Positions 45,260 to 55,104 of a stretch of 64,000 nt of DNA are shown in pieces. How positions within the stretch are numbered: the stretch's first letter is position 1; every line of letters starts with the position of its first letter. A program made the translations under genes and the position numbers. Source of the DNA: Marinimicrobium koreense (GTDB taxonomy: Bacteria > Pseudomonadota > Gammaproteobacteria > Pseudomonadales > Cellvibrionaceae); contig NZ_RJUK01000001.1 of NCBI RefSeq assembly GCF_003762925.1, positions 2,542,001 to 2,606,000 on the forward strand, written 5' to 3'. The notes beneath the pieces were generated by a model. That model saw only the letters and a program-made list of their open reading frames with translations. It was not told the origin of the DNA and did not search any database.

Positions 45260-46183
45260 TTATTGTGACACCATGAAGTCAATCACGATGCCCGCAAAAA
45301 TGACAAAGCCCACCCAATTGTTGTTCAGAAAGGCTCGAAAACAGGGGTCCCGTTCCCGAAAGCGGATCAGGTACTGATGGTAGCCAAAGAGCCCGGCCGC
45401 CGCGACCAGCCCCAGATAATAGGGAACACCCAACTCAAAGCGCCCGCCTACCATCACCAGCGCGTACAGAGTCAGCCCCTGCAGCACCGCCACCATGGCC
45501 CGGTCCAGATCGCCAAACAGGACCGCCGTGGACTTTATGCCCACCTTGAGGTCATCGTCCCGATCCACCATGGCATAGAGGGTGTCATACACCACCGTCC
45601 AGAGCAGCACGGCGGTGTACAGCAGCCAGACGTCCGTGCCCAGACTGCCCCGCTGGGCGGCAAACGCCATGGGAATGGCCCAGGCAAACGCGGCCCCGAG
45701 CACCACCTGCGGCAAGTGGGTGTAGCGCTTCATGAAGGGGTAGCAGAACGCCAGGGCGACCCCGCCCAGGGAGAGCTTCACGGTGAACGTATCGGTAAAA
45801 AGCACCAGGACAAAGGCCAGCAGACAGAGCCCCACAAACAGACTGAGCGCTTCCCGCTCCGAGACTTCGCCAGTGGCCATAGGGCGGGCTTTGGTCCGTT
45901 TGACATGGCCATCGAAATGCCGATCGGCATAATCGTTGATCACGCAACCAGCCGAGCGCATGACAAACACCCCCAGCACGAAGATGACCAGCAGATCCCA
46001 GTCCGGCACGCCGCCGGCCGCCAGCCAGAGTGCCCAGAGGGTAGGCCAGAGCAACAGAAAACTGCCGATGGGACGGTTCAACCGGGTCAGGCGCAGATAG
46101 GCGGACAGCCTCCCGCGCCAATCGATTCGGGACGAACTCGAGCCGCCACGACGGCGGGGGCTTTGAGCTGACGGTCGTTTCAT
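45260..46183 (-). CDS. ubiA: 4-hydroxybenzoate polyprenyltransferase UbiA
   Basis: The protein has 307 residues with eight or nine transmembrane helices. The first Asp-rich motif NDYADRHFD (83-91) and a second [13 protein letters not shown] (about 216-228) bind the prenyl diphosphate through magnesium. It transfers the polyprenyl tail to 4-hydroxybenzoate in ubiquinone synthesis. It overlaps ubiC by 4 bases. The N-terminus is Ser/Arg-rich and longer than usual, so a later start is possible. Confidence 0.94.
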   Translation of the reverse strand: MKRPSAQSPRRRGGSSSSRIDWRGRLSAYLRLTRLNRPIGSFLLLWPTLWALWLAAGGVPDWDLLVIFVLGVFVMRSAGCVINDYADRHFDGHVKRTKARPMATGEVSEREALSLFVGLCLLAFVLVLFTDTFTVKLSLGGVALAFCYPFMKRYTHLPQVVLGAAFAWAIPMAFAAQRGSLGTDVWLLYTAVLLWTVVYDTLYAMVDRDDDLKVGIKSTAVLFGDLDRAMVAVLQGLTLYALVMVGGRFELGVPYYLGLVAAAGLFGYHQYLIRFRERDPCFRAFLNNNWVGFVIFAGIVIDFMVSQ

Positions 46184-46782
46184 AGACTCACACGCTCCAA
46201 AAAGGCGGGCAAAAACACTTCACTGACCAGCAGCGGGCGCCCCTCCAGGCGAAAGACGGACCGCCTCCCCCATAGGGTCTCACCCCGCTGCAATGACGGC
46301 GGCACGTAGCGCTGGCCGGGCTTCAACCGGCTGATTTCCATCGGCTCGCGCTCCAGGTCGGGCTGGCGAAACAGAAAGCCCCCCAGGGGCCGGGTGTTCA
46401 ACTGACGCAACTGGCGTAACCGCCCCTTGAGGCTGCTCAGGGGCAGCAGGCTGCGGGCAAATACCCAGGATTCGCCCTTGCCCATCAGGATCACTTCCCG
46501 AACCAACACCCAGCGGCCGGGGCCGACCCCCAGACACCGGCGTTCGGACACATCCGGCCGGGCCAACCCCTGACGCAACACGCGGACCCGGAACTCCCCC
46601 TGACTGAACGCCATCAGCTTGGCCGTCAGAGAGCCCTGATCCAACAGCCAGGGCCTAAGGGCATCCGGCCAGCGGCCCTGTCGCCCCTGACTGGCCGGAT
46701 GCCAGCGAGGCGCCTGCACGCCCGGCGCAAACCCTCCGGCCGCCGGGCGACTGGCCGGTAATACTGGAATGTCCTGTGTCAA
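46180..46782 (-). CDS. ubiC: Chorismate lyase UbiC
   Basis: The chosen start is TTG 46782 with GGGAGG five bases upstream, giving 200 residues. GTG 46839 is an alternative without such a site. UbiC features include [36 protein letters not shown] and a C-terminal [12 protein letters not shown]. It cleaves chorismate to 4-hydroxybenzoate and pyruvate, the first ubiquinone step, and feeds the adjacent UbiA. Confidence 0.9.
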   Translation of the reverse strand: MTQDIPVLPASRPAAGGFAPGVQAPRWHPASQGRQGRWPDALRPWLLDQGSLTAKLMAFSQGEFRVRVLRQGLARPDVSERRCLGVGPGRWVLVREVILMGKGESWVFARSLLPLSSLKGRLRQLRQLNTRPLGGFLFRQPDLEREPMEISRLKPGQRYVPPSLQRGETLWGRRSVFRLEGRPLLVSEVFLPAFLERVSL

Positions 46783-46949
46783 AAATGCCTCCCACTGGCA
46801 TGGCGTTCGCCGTAGCTGGCCGGCGCTGCATAAGCTCACATCGGCGGCTATTCTAACAGCTTCCCTAAGCCCTGCAGGCGGTGGGCGACTTTACCCGGCC
46901 GGCCGGGATTGCTTTAATGGCCGCTTCTTTATACCGATAAGAGTCCGCT

Positions 46950-48212
46950 ATGACCCTGACCAAACGCATTCTGCTCGCCATGATTCTCGGTGTCGGCACG
47001 GGGGTGCTGATTCACCTGATCGCACCCTCCGAGGATCATTTTCTGCGCGCCTGGCTGGCCCGGGGTCTGTTCGATGGCATCGGCCAGGTGTTTATCGCCT
47101 CCCTGACCCTGTTGGTGGTTCCGCTGGTATTCGTCTCTCTGGTGTGCGGCAGCGCCGCGCTGGGAGGGCACAGCCGCATGGGGGCTCTGGCGATCAAGAC
47201 CATCGGCCTCTACCTGGCCACCACGGCGGTGGCCATTACCCTCGCCCTGGGCATTGGCCAGCTGGTTAAACCGGGAGAAGGCATTGATATGCCCGGTGAA
47301 GTGGAAGAGTTTCAAGTCGCCGACAAGCCGTCCTTGAAAGATACCCTGGTGGGTATCTTTCCCAGCAACCCGGTGGAGGCCATGGCCGAGGGCAATATGC
47401 TGCAGGTGATCGTCTTTGCCCTGCTGCTCGGCATCGCCATCTCCCGCAGTGAGCACAAAGCCTCCCACTACATGCAGGAATTTTTCGGGCACCTGAACAC
47501 GGTGGTCCTGAAGCTGGTGATGATTCTGATGCACCTGGCGCCCTACGGTGTCTTCTGTCTACTCGCCAAACTGTTTGCCGATCTGGGCTGGAGCGCCATC
47601 GCCGACCTGGCACTGTACTTTTTTACCCTGCTGTTTGTGTTGCTCTTACAGGGGCTGGGGGTTTACAGCCTGTTGCTCAAGCTGCTCACTGGCCTGAACC
47701 CGGCGATTTTTCTGCGCAAGATGCGCTCGGTGATGGTGTTCGGTTTCAGTACCGCCTCCAGCAATGCGACCATACCCGTTACCCTGCGTACGGTGGAACA
47801 GGACCTTGGGGTGGACAACCGGGTGGCCTCGTTTTCGGTGCCGCTGGGTGCCACCATCAATATGGATGGCACCGCCATCATGCAAGGCGTCGCGACAGCG
47901 TTTATCGCCCAGGTGTACGGTATCGATATCGGCCTGATGGGTTATCTGATGGTGGTGCTGACCGCGACCCTGGCGTCGATCGGCACCGCCGGGGTACCCG
48001 GCGTTGGGATGATCACCCTGGCGATGGTGTTGCAGCAGGCCGGCCTGCCGGTGGAGGGCGTCGCGCTGATCATCGGGGTGGACCGGCTGCTGGATATGGT
48101 GCGTACCGCGGTCAATGTGACCGGTGATGCGATGGTGTCGACGGTGGTGGCGAACAGCGAAAAGCTGCTCGACCGGAAGCAGTTCGAGCGCCCGATCTCC
48201 AACGAGGACTGA
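46950..48212 (+). CDS. Dicarboxylate/amino acid:cation symporter (SDF/GltP family)
   Basis: The protein has 420 residues with eight transmembrane helices and two re-entrant loops. The Ser-rich loop FSTASSNATIPVTLR (about 270-284) and NMDGTAIMQG (about 309-318) are the glutamate-transporter signatures. It co-transports glutamate, aspartate or C4-dicarboxylates with protons or sodium. It diverges from ubiC. Confidence 0.94.
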   Translation: MTLTKRILLAMILGVGTGVLIHLIAPSEDHFLRAWLARGLFDGIGQVFIASLTLLVVPLVFVSLVCGSAALGGHSRMGALAIKTIGLYLATTAVAITLALGIGQLVKPGEGIDMPGEVEEFQVADKPSLKDTLVGIFPSNPVEAMAEGNMLQVIVFALLLGIAISRSEHKASHYMQEFFGHLNTVVLKLVMILMHLAPYGVFCLLAKLFADLGWSAIADLALYFFTLLFVLLLQGLGVYSLLLKLLTGLNPAIFLRKMRSVMVFGFSTASSNATIPVTLRTVEQDLGVDNRVASFSVPLGATINMDGTAIMQGVATAFIAQVYGIDIGLMGYLMVVLTATLASIGTAGVPGVGMITLAMVLQQAGLPVEGVALIIGVDRLLDMVRTAVNVTGDAMVSTVVANSEKLLDRKQFERPISNED

Positions 48213-48226
48213 CGCTCACGACTCAA

Positions 48227-48640
48227 TCAGGAGGTAAACCACGTCCGAATGGAATCGGGCAGGGGCCGGGATTTGCCATCGGCGCCAACCCAGACCACCT
48301 TGGAGTGGGCTTCGGCGCAGGGCTGTTCGAGGTTGTCGGTGGTATAGAGCCGGTAATAGGCCACAAAACTGGACCGGCCCGGCTCCGCCGCGTAGCAGTC
48401 GATACGAAGGGTCGCCGGGTAGACCACCGGACGCAGAAAGGTACATCCAACGGTCACCACCACCGGGTAGCTATCCGCCGCCAGCGTGATGCCAGCCCGG
48501 GACAACCATTGAAAACGCGCTTCTTCGCAATAGCGCAGATACAACGTGTTATTGACGTGCCCGAAGGCATCCATATCACCCCAACGCAGTGGAATATCAC
48601 AGGAAAAATTGGGTTGTTCGGGTAACTGGTCGGCTTTCAT
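48227..48640 (-). CDS. 4HBT-family acyl-CoA thioesterase (YbgC-like)
   Basis: The chosen start is ATG 48640, giving 137 residues. The hotdog-fold motif RWGDMDAFGHVNNTLYLRYCEEAR (about 19-42) supplies the catalytic Asp and the HVNN turn. It hydrolyses an acyl-CoA, substrate unknown. It starts 22 bases after the hydratase gene, so the two form an operon. The longer open frame to 48787 lies inside the hydratase gene. Confidence 0.9.
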   Translation of the reverse strand: MKADQLPEQPNFSCDIPLRWGDMDAFGHVNNTLYLRYCEEARFQWLSRAGITLAADSYPVVVTVGCTFLRPVVYPATLRIDCYAAEPGRSSFVAYYRLYTTDNLEQPCAEAHSKVVWVGADGKSRPLPDSIRTWFTS

Positions 48641-48662
48641 CCGGCGTCTCTCCGTCCCTGAA

Positions 48663-49439
48663 TCACGCTTCAATGCGCGCCTTGAATGACACGCTGATCT
48701 CGCCCAGCTCACCGAACTGGACCCGCACCGGCTCCTCCATCGGCGCCTCGAGCACACCAGCATAGGAGCCGGTAATGATGATCTCACCGGCTTTCATGCC
48801 TTGCCCCCGGCTGCGCAGGAACTCCACCAGCCAATACAGCGGCGCCCGAGGCTGGGTATTGGGATGGCGCCCCTGGTGGTGCTCGGGCCCTGCGCTGCGG
48901 GTGTGCAGCGTAATGGGAAGCTCGCTCGCCTCCAGAGCCAACTCCGGGTCCACTTCCGGGCCGATGAACAACCCCTGATTCAGCAGGCCGTCAGCCAACA
49001 TTTCGGGAAACGCCGCTTCGGCCGGATCGGCGTAACGGCTGTGAATCAGTTCGAGCACCAAGTGGGTGTGGGCAATGGCCTGATCCACTTCGCTATCGCT
49101 GTAGGGGTAGTCTCTGGGCGGCAGGTCCCGACCCAGCACAAAAGCCAACTCCGGCTCAATCCGCGCAAAGCCCTCCGGCGCCCATACCGAAACCGGGGCG
49201 CCCCGGTGAATGTCCTCGGCATGAATCGGTGCCACCACCAGGCGGCCAGGCGGTGGTTCAAGGCATTTCCAGCCACCGACCTGCGCCCCCAGATCCCGGG
49301 TGACCTCGGCCTGAATGGCCAGGGCAGACTCAAGATCCTCGGGGCGACAGTCCTTGGGCAGGCGTTCCGCCTGAACCCCACTGCGACGTCGTTCTGCCAG
49401 AATACGGGCCGCCTTGGCGATCCCTGACGGGTGCAACAT
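48663..49439 (-). CDS. 2-keto-4-pentenoate hydratase / fumarylacetoacetase-family protein
   Basis: The protein has 258 residues of the MhpD/DmpE type. Metal-binding acidic residues are in ARIEPELAFVLG (about 92-103), and a further Glu lies in LVLELIHSRY. It hydrates 2-hydroxypenta-2,4-dienoate-like acids in aromatic meta-cleavage, or acts as a related decarboxylase. No other aromatic-degradation gene is present here, so the true substrate is uncertain. Confidence 0.85.
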   Translation of the reverse strand: MLHPSGIAKAARILAERRRSGVQAERLPKDCRPEDLESALAIQAEVTRDLGAQVGGWKCLEPPPGRLVVAPIHAEDIHRGAPVSVWAPEGFARIEPELAFVLGRDLPPRDYPYSDSEVDQAIAHTHLVLELIHSRYADPAEAAFPEMLADGLLNQGLFIGPEVDPELALEASELPITLHTRSAGPEHHQGRHPNTQPRAPLYWLVEFLRSRGQGMKAGEIIITGSYAGVLEAPMEEPVRVQFGELGEISVSFKARIEA

Positions 49440-49508
49440 AGCGTCTTCTCTCGACTGAAGGAGCCACCTTGGTGGTTGGCCCCGCGCTAACGATGGTGGC
49501 GACGGCGG

Positions 49509-50909
49509 TTAGCGGGGGCTGAGCTGTAAAGCAATGTGGTCCAGATCGTCCAGGGACTCCATCACGTTAGTGACGGTCGCCTGAGCCTTGTCCGGATCGA
49601 GGTGCAGATCGGCAAACACCGAGGCCGGGATTTCCAGCTTCGGCCCCAGACCCACGCCCTGCTGAAGCAATAACCGTTCGGCGACATAAATCAATTTGGC
49701 GTACTGGTGGTGCTCGCCCTGGTAGCGGGGATTGTTCTGGTGACGCAAGGCAACAACCACCTCGTCCGGCATGGACCAGAGCGACATCAGGGTGCTGGCG
49801 AGCTGCTCGCGAGTCACGCCCAACAGGTGTCGTTCGATCGGCTGGTGCGTACTGTGCGGATTGGCTTCGGTCATCCGGCAGTACTGACTGAAGTAGGGGG
49901 GAAACAGCTCTGCGAGAATCAGGAAGCCGAAGTTATGCAGCAGACCGGACAGGTAAGCCATGCCGAACGTGGGCCGCTGCTCTCGGGGAATCGCGGTCAC
50001 CAACCCTTCAATGGTGGCCGCCATGTACACCGACTTTTGCCAGTAACCCAGATACCCCTCCGGGCCGTCTTTGGGCATGCTCAGGCTTCGTCCCAGGGCA
50101 AGCCCCAGTGCCAGGTTGAGCACCATATCAAAGCCCAGTACCCGGACGATGGCATCGTGAATGGATTTGATTTTGCCGGGGGCGGAATAGTAGGGCGAAG
50201 CCGCCCAGCTCACCACCTGAGCGGCCAGACTCGGGTCGGTTTCCACCACCTGGGCCAGGTCGCTGATGTCGGCGTTGGGGTCCACCCGCAGGTTGATGAT
50301 CCGCTGCGCCGTTTCGGACAGCGGCGGCAGTTCCAGGGTTTCCTCCAGGCGCTGCCGGATGCGAAGTTGCGTAAAGTTGCGCACCGCGCCGAGAATCTGT
50401 TCCTCATCCCGCTCCGCACTGATATCCACTTCCAGTGGGTCCAGAGGCGTGGCGATATCACAGATGATGGCGTCTTCGAGAACCTGCTGAAAATCATCCC
50501 GGTTGATGTGCAACAACTGGGCATCGTCCCCGGAGTCGAGCAGCAGACTTTCCCGGCGTAACAACTGTTTGTCCACCAGCGTCGGGAGACCGGCCAGCTT
50601 GGGCAGCGCGGGCACCGACTGCAGGCTGTAGGTATCACAGAACTGACGCACCGCATCCTGATTGGTCGCCCGAAGCTCCCGATCCATCTGCCGATTGACG
50701 GCGTTCAGATCGAGCAGCGTGTCGGCGGAAATCACTGCGAGGATGCGACCTTTTTCGTCTTCAAGAAGAACCGCTTTGGCGGCCCCGACATTGCGCAGAT
50801 GCTGGTCGTGCCACAGCGGTTGATTGTTGGCATCCACCGGGGCGGTGGCCAGGTCATAGTGGATATTTTGGCTGTTCAGCAACGATTCAACGCTGGTGGG
50901 TAGCGGCAC
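49509..50909 (-). CDS. HDOD-domain protein with N-terminal YbaK-like domain
   Basis: The chosen start is GTG 50909, six bases after AAGGAG. An in-frame TTG at 50930 would put that site inside the gene. It gives 466 residues. About 1-150 resembles a YbaK/aminoacyl-tRNA deacylase-like domain (LLNSQNIHYDLATAPVD, GAAKAVLLED, LPKLAGLPTLVD). About 195-400 is an HDOD domain (LPPLSETAQRIINLRVDPNADISDLAQVVETDPSLAAQVV, GLLHNFGFLILAELFP). HDOD proteins act in signalling, often linked to cyclic-di-GMP or motility. Whether the first domain keeps deacylase activity is unknown. Confidence 0.85.
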   Translation of the reverse strand: MPLPTSVESLLNSQNIHYDLATAPVDANNQPLWHDQHLRNVGAAKAVLLEDEKGRILAVISADTLLDLNAVNRQMDRELRATNQDAVRQFCDTYSLQSVPALPKLAGLPTLVDKQLLRRESLLLDSGDDAQLLHINRDDFQQVLEDAIICDIATPLDPLEVDISAERDEEQILGAVRNFTQLRIRQRLEETLELPPLSETAQRIINLRVDPNADISDLAQVVETDPSLAAQVVSWAASPYYSAPGKIKSIHDAIVRVLGFDMVLNLALGLALGRSLSMPKDGPEGYLGYWQKSVYMAATIEGLVTAIPREQRPTFGMAYLSGLLHNFGFLILAELFPPYFSQYCRMTEANPHSTHQPIERHLLGVTREQLASTLMSLWSMPDEVVVALRHQNNPRYQGEHHQYAKLIYVAERLLLQQGVGLGPKLEIPASVFADLHLDPDKAQATVTNVMESLDDLDHIALQLSPR

Positions 50910-51013
50910 GTTTGACTCCTTTTTGTTCAACAGACGCCCGTTCTTGATCTGGCTCGGCCAGTGTCGCCGAAAATTACGACTCCGATGTGACGTTCAGTGT
51001 GTAAGAAGCCGGG

Positions 51014-51072
51014 CGCTTGATCAAGCGTTTTATGCACAGGTTCTGTTTATTGAAGCCCGCCAGACGCGGGCT
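51014..51072. other. Palindrome and hairpin between recG and the HDOD gene
   Basis: CGCTTGATCAAGCG (51014-51027) is a perfect 14-base palindrome. AGCCCGC/GCGGGCT with a five-base loop (51054-51072) is a hairpin after the recG stop, but no strong T-run follows it on the minus strand. The first could be an operator for the HDOD gene and the second a weak recG terminator. Confidence 0.5.
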
Positions 51073-51137
51073 GTATCTGTTATTCAGTTTAGTCGATGTC
51101 CGCCGGACCGCTGTCGACTGGTGCACAGTTTGGCGTC

Positions 51138-53228
51138 TTATACCTGAAAATATCGTCGGTTATCCCCCAGCCAACGTTCCATGATGGCATTGCACAGCGC
51201 CGGGTGCCGACCGAGCAGTTGTTGGGCGCCCGCCTGGACGCGGGGTAACAGATCGGCATCGCGCTGCAGATCCGCGATCCGGAACTGCATCTCCCCGGTC
51301 TGCCGGGTGCCCAGCACCTCACCGGGGCCGCGCAATTCCAGATCCCGCTCGGCAATCACAAAACCATCGCTGGAATCGCGCATCACCGCCAGGCGCTCCC
51401 GGCTCTGGCGCGAGAGCGGCGAGCCGTACAATAAAACGCAGTGACTGGCCTCGGAGCCGCGCCCTACCCGGCCGCGCAACTGGTGCAACTGAGCCAGGCC
51501 GAGTCGCTCGGGATTTTCGATGATCATCAAGCTGGCGTTGGGCACATCCACGCCCACCTCGATCACCGTGGTGGCTACCAGCAGATCCAGCTCCGCCGCC
51601 TTGAACGCCGCCATCACCGCCTCTTTTTCCTTGGCCTTGAGCCGACCGTGCACCAGCCCTACCCGCAGGTGCGGCAGGGCAGCCGCCAGGTTCTCCGCCG
51701 TGGCCTCCGCCGCCTGGGCGGCCAGGGTTTCGGATTCCTCAATCAGCGTACAGACCCAGTAGGCCTGACGGCCCTGCTCACAGGCACGGCTGACCCGCTC
51801 AATCACTTCCGGACGGCGTTGCTCGCTGATCACCACCGTGGTCACCGGCGTGCGGCCCGGGGGCAACTCATCAATCACCGAGGTATCCAGATCGGCGTAG
51901 GCGCTCATCGCCAGGGTCCGGGGGATGGGTGTGGCGGTCATGATCAACTGATGGGGACGCAGCCCGGTGCGACTGCCTTTCTGGCGCAACTCGAGGCGCT
52001 GGTGCACCCCGAAGCGATGCTGCTCGTCGATAATCACCAGCCCCAGATTGGCAAATTCGACCTCCTCCTGAAACAACGCATGGGTGCCCACCACAACCCT
52101 CGCCTCGCCGCTTGCCAGGCGGGCCAATTGCTCCCGGCGCCGGGCGGCGGTCAGCCGTCCGGTCAGCCAGCCCAGCTCAATCCCCAAAGGCTCAAGCCAG
52201 GCGCCAAAGTTGTTGCGGTGCTGCTCGGCCAGGATTTCCGTCGGCGCCATGATCGCCGCCTGATAGCCACTGGCCACGGCGGTCAGCGCCGCCAGAGCCG
52301 CCACCAGGGTTTTGCCCGAACCGACATCCCCCTGAACCAGGCGCAACATGGGGATGGGTTTGACCAGATCTTCGGCAATCTCCCGGCTGACCCGCTGCTG
52401 CGCGCCCGTCAGCTGAAAGGGCAGCTGGCTGAGAAACTGTTTGTGCAGCGCCGGATCCGGGGCCAGCGAGGGCGCACCCTCCGCCTGGGTCTGCTGACGC
52501 AGTACCAACAGGCTCAGGTGATGAGCCAGCAGCTCTTCAAACGCCAGTCGCTGCTGGTAGGGATGGGTGCCGTCCATCAGCCGCGCCACATCCGCCCGCC
52601 GGGGCGGCGCGTGCAGGTAGCGCAGGGCATCGGCCAAGGGTACTTGATCCAACTCCCGGCGTAGATCCTCAGGCAGAAGCTCGGTCAGCGGATGTCGATC
52701 GAGAAAGGTCAGGGCCTGGCTGGCCAGGGCGCGAATGCGCTGCTGGGTGAGTCCCTCGGTGGCGGGATAAACCGGGGTCAGCCGGTCATCCAGGGCCACG
52801 GCCTCGGCGCCGTCGAGAAATTCATACTCCGGGTGATAGAACTCCAGACCCGAGGCGCCCCGACGGCTCTCGCCAAAACAGCGCAGACGGGTACCCGGAG
52901 TCAGGCGCTGCTTCTGGGCGCCGGAGAAGTGATAAAACCGCAGGGTGGTGGTGCCCGAGCCGTCCTGCAGTCGGCAGACCAGGCTGCGGCGGCGTCCGTA
53001 GACCACATCCACCGCCCGAATCTCACCCTCAATCACGGCATTGACGTTGGGCTGCAGGGCCCCGATGGGGGTCACCCGGGTGCGGTCCAGGTAGCGCAGC
53101 GGCAGATGAAACAGCAGATCCTGAAGGGTGTTGATCCCCAGCTTGCCGAGCTTTTCCGCCAACTTGCCACCGACGCCTTTCAGGGCGGTGACGGATACTT
53201 GATCCAGGTTGGCCGGGTCCTTGGTCAC
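51138..53228 (-). CDS. recG: ATP-dependent DNA helicase RecG
   Basis: The protein has 696 residues from GTG 53228. A wedge/OB domain occupies about 1-160. Helicase motifs are GDVGSGKTLVA (about 300-310), APTEILAEQH, DEQHRFG (DExH) and a C-terminal helicase half with QLRGRVGRG. It reverses stalled forks and migrates branches. It starts 12 bases after the oxyR stop. The oxyR-recG pairing is common in gammaproteobacteria. Confidence 0.97.
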   Translation of the reverse strand: MTKDPANLDQVSVTALKGVGGKLAEKLGKLGINTLQDLLFHLPLRYLDRTRVTPIGALQPNVNAVIEGEIRAVDVVYGRRRSLVCRLQDGSGTTTLRFYHFSGAQKQRLTPGTRLRCFGESRRGASGLEFYHPEYEFLDGAEAVALDDRLTPVYPATEGLTQQRIRALASQALTFLDRHPLTELLPEDLRRELDQVPLADALRYLHAPPRRADVARLMDGTHPYQQRLAFEELLAHHLSLLVLRQQTQAEGAPSLAPDPALHKQFLSQLPFQLTGAQQRVSREIAEDLVKPIPMLRLVQGDVGSGKTLVAALAALTAVASGYQAAIMAPTEILAEQHRNNFGAWLEPLGIELGWLTGRLTAARRREQLARLASGEARVVVGTHALFQEEVEFANLGLVIIDEQHRFGVHQRLELRQKGSRTGLRPHQLIMTATPIPRTLAMSAYADLDTSVIDELPPGRTPVTTVVISEQRRPEVIERVSRACEQGRQAYWVCTLIEESETLAAQAAEATAENLAAALPHLRVGLVHGRLKAKEKEAVMAAFKAAELDLLVATTVIEVGVDVPNASLMIIENPERLGLAQLHQLRGRVGRGSEASHCVLLYGSPLSRQSRERLAVMRDSSDGFVIAERDLELRGPGEVLGTRQTGEMQFRIADLQRDADLLPRVQAGAQQLLGRHPALCNAIMERWLGDNRRYFQV

Positions 53229-53240
53229 GCAGCGCTCCGG

Positions 53241-54161
53241 TTATTTGGCGTCGGCGAGCCGGCACATATTGATGGCTTTGCGCAGTGCCTCAATGGCCTT
53301 GTAGCGAGGGAAGCTGGCCCGCCAGGCCAAGGCCACGGTGCGACTCGGTGCCGGCTGGGTGAACGGGCGCGTCACCAACATGTTGTTGGAATAGTTGGCC
53401 GTGACCGCCGCGGACATCGGCAGGATGGTGATCCCCAAGCCGGAGGCGACCATATGGCGCAGGGTTTCCAGAGAGCTGCCCTCGGCGGCGGTGCGGATGC
53501 GGCTGTGGGGGTCGTCCATGGACGACTGCAGGTTCGGGCAGGTGGCCAGCACCTGATCCCGGAAGCAGTGTCCCTCGCCGAGCAGGAGGACATTTTCGGC
53601 GTCCAGCTCGTCGGGGTGGATCGCCTCCTTTTCGGCCAGCGGATGATCGTGGGGCATCAACACGACAAAGGGCTCGTCGAACAGCGGCTGGGTCACCACG
53701 TCCGCCTCGGTAAAGGGCAGGGCCACAATGATCACGTCCAGCTCGCCTTTGCGCAATTTCTGGCGCAGCGTCGCGGTGTAACCCTCTTCCACGTACAGCG
53801 GCATTTTGCTGGCAATCTTCTGCAGTTCAGGGATAAAGTGCGGCAACAGGTAGGGGCCAATAGTAAAAATGGCCCCCACATGCAGGGGGCTACTAAGTTG
53901 GTCCTTGCCGGCGTTGGCGATATCCTTGATGGCGGCGGTCTGCTCCAGCACCAGATTGGCCTGGGCGACGATCTTCTCCCCCAGAGGTGTGGCCTGGACC
54001 CGGGACTTGGACCGCTCGAACAGGGCAACCCCCAGCTCTTCCTCCAGTTTCTTGACCGCGATGCTGAGGGTCGGCTGACTGACAAAACAGCGCTCGGCCG
54101 CGCGACCGAAATGCTGTTCCTGAGCGAGGGTTACGATATAGCGCAGTTCTGTTAAGGTCAT
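53241..54161 (-). CDS. oxyR: Hydrogen peroxide-sensing regulator OxyR
   Basis: The chosen start is ATG 54161, giving 306 residues. A LysR-type winged helix-turn-helix occupies about 1-60 (LRYIVTLAQEQHFGRAAERCFVSQPTLS). The redox pair Cys199 and Cys208 lies in GHCFRDQVLATC at the same numbers as in E. coli OxyR. It switches on catalase and peroxiredoxin genes under peroxide. It is divergent to an SDR gene across 76 bases, which should hold its own promoter. Confidence 0.96.
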   Translation of the reverse strand: MTLTELRYIVTLAQEQHFGRAAERCFVSQPTLSIAVKKLEEELGVALFERSKSRVQATPLGEKIVAQANLVLEQTAAIKDIANAGKDQLSSPLHVGAIFTIGPYLLPHFIPELQKIASKMPLYVEEGYTATLRQKLRKGELDVIIVALPFTEADVVTQPLFDEPFVVLMPHDHPLAEKEAIHPDELDAENVLLLGEGHCFRDQVLATCPNLQSSMDDPHSRIRTAAEGSSLETLRHMVASGLGITILPMSAAVTANYSNNMLVTRPFTQPAPSRTVALAWRASFPRYKAIEALRKAINMCRLADAK

Positions 54162-54237
54162 GCTGATCCCGTAGTAGCTCTGACGCCCGGCGGAACCGCC
54201 CGGCACTCCGATAATCTGACCACAAGTTTGCCCTGTT

Positions 54238-55095
54238 ATGATCGAAGACGCAAAGGTAAATAGCCAGAAACTATTGATCGTCGGTTGCGGCGATCTCGGC
54301 CGTCGCCTGGCGGAGCGCATGGCGCCCCTGGGGTACCGGGTCACCGGTCTGCGCCGCCAGCCTCCCGCCGACACCGGGAGCCTGCATTACCAAGCGGTGG
54401 ATACCGCCGATGCAGCCGCCTTTGAGCGGGTTCTGGCCGAGGACTTTGACGTGATTGTGGTGACCATGACCCCCTCGGAGCGCGGCGATGAAGGCTACCG
54501 CCGGGCCTATGTGCAGACCTGCGAGCATCTGATGGCCGGGCTGAACGCCACCGGAGCCTCGCCGCGTCTGATTCTGTATGTGTCCAGCACCGGTGTCTAT
54601 GGCCAGAGCGACGGTGAGTGGGTGGATGAATACAGCCCAACCCAGCCAAACCGCGCCAGCGGCGAACGTCTGCTGGAAGCGGAGCAGATTATTGCCCGGA
54701 GCGGTTTCGAGCACTGCGTTGTGCGCTTCAGCGGCATTTACGGCCCCGGCCGGGACCGCATGCAGACGCTGGTGCGCCAGGGCCGAGCCACCCTGAGCGG
54801 CCGCTACACCAACCGCATCCACGCCGATGATTGCGCCGGGGTGATGGCGCACCTGATTGAACGCCATCGCCAGGGACGCCCCATAGAATCACTGTATCTG
54901 GCGAGCGACGACGAGCCCGCCCCCATGGCGGAGGTGGTCAACTGGCTGGCCATGCAGATGAAAGTGGATCAGGCGCGCTTTGCTCCGGATGACGGCGGCC
55001 TCGGCAAGCGCTGCGACAATCGTAGGCTCAGAGCCAGCGGCTACGAATTCCGGTATCCAAGCTACCGCGAAGGATATGAGGCGTTGCTCAGGTAG
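54238..55095 (+). CDS. NAD-dependent epimerase/SDR-family protein (YeeZ-like)
   Basis: The protein has 285 residues. A Rossmann start VGCGDLGRRLAERM (GxGxxG, about 15-28) and VSSTGVYGQ (about 115-123) place it in the atypical SDR group. It lacks the usual YxxxK in the standard place (the sequence there is RASGERLLEAE), so a catalytic role is doubtful. It is divergent to oxyR and convergent with the Alg10-like gene (9-base gap). Confidence 0.82.
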   Translation: MIEDAKVNSQKLLIVGCGDLGRRLAERMAPLGYRVTGLRRQPPADTGSLHYQAVDTADAAAFERVLAEDFDVIVVTMTPSERGDEGYRRAYVQTCEHLMAGLNATGASPRLILYVSSTGVYGQSDGEWVDEYSPTQPNRASGERLLEAEQIIARSGFEHCVVRFSGIYGPGRDRMQTLVRQGRATLSGRYTNRIHADDCAGVMAHLIERHRQGRPIESLYLASDDEPAPMAEVVNWLAMQMKVDQARFAPDDGGLGKRCDNRRLRASGYEFRYPSYREGYEALLR

Positions 55096-55104
55096 GCCAC
55101 TGGA

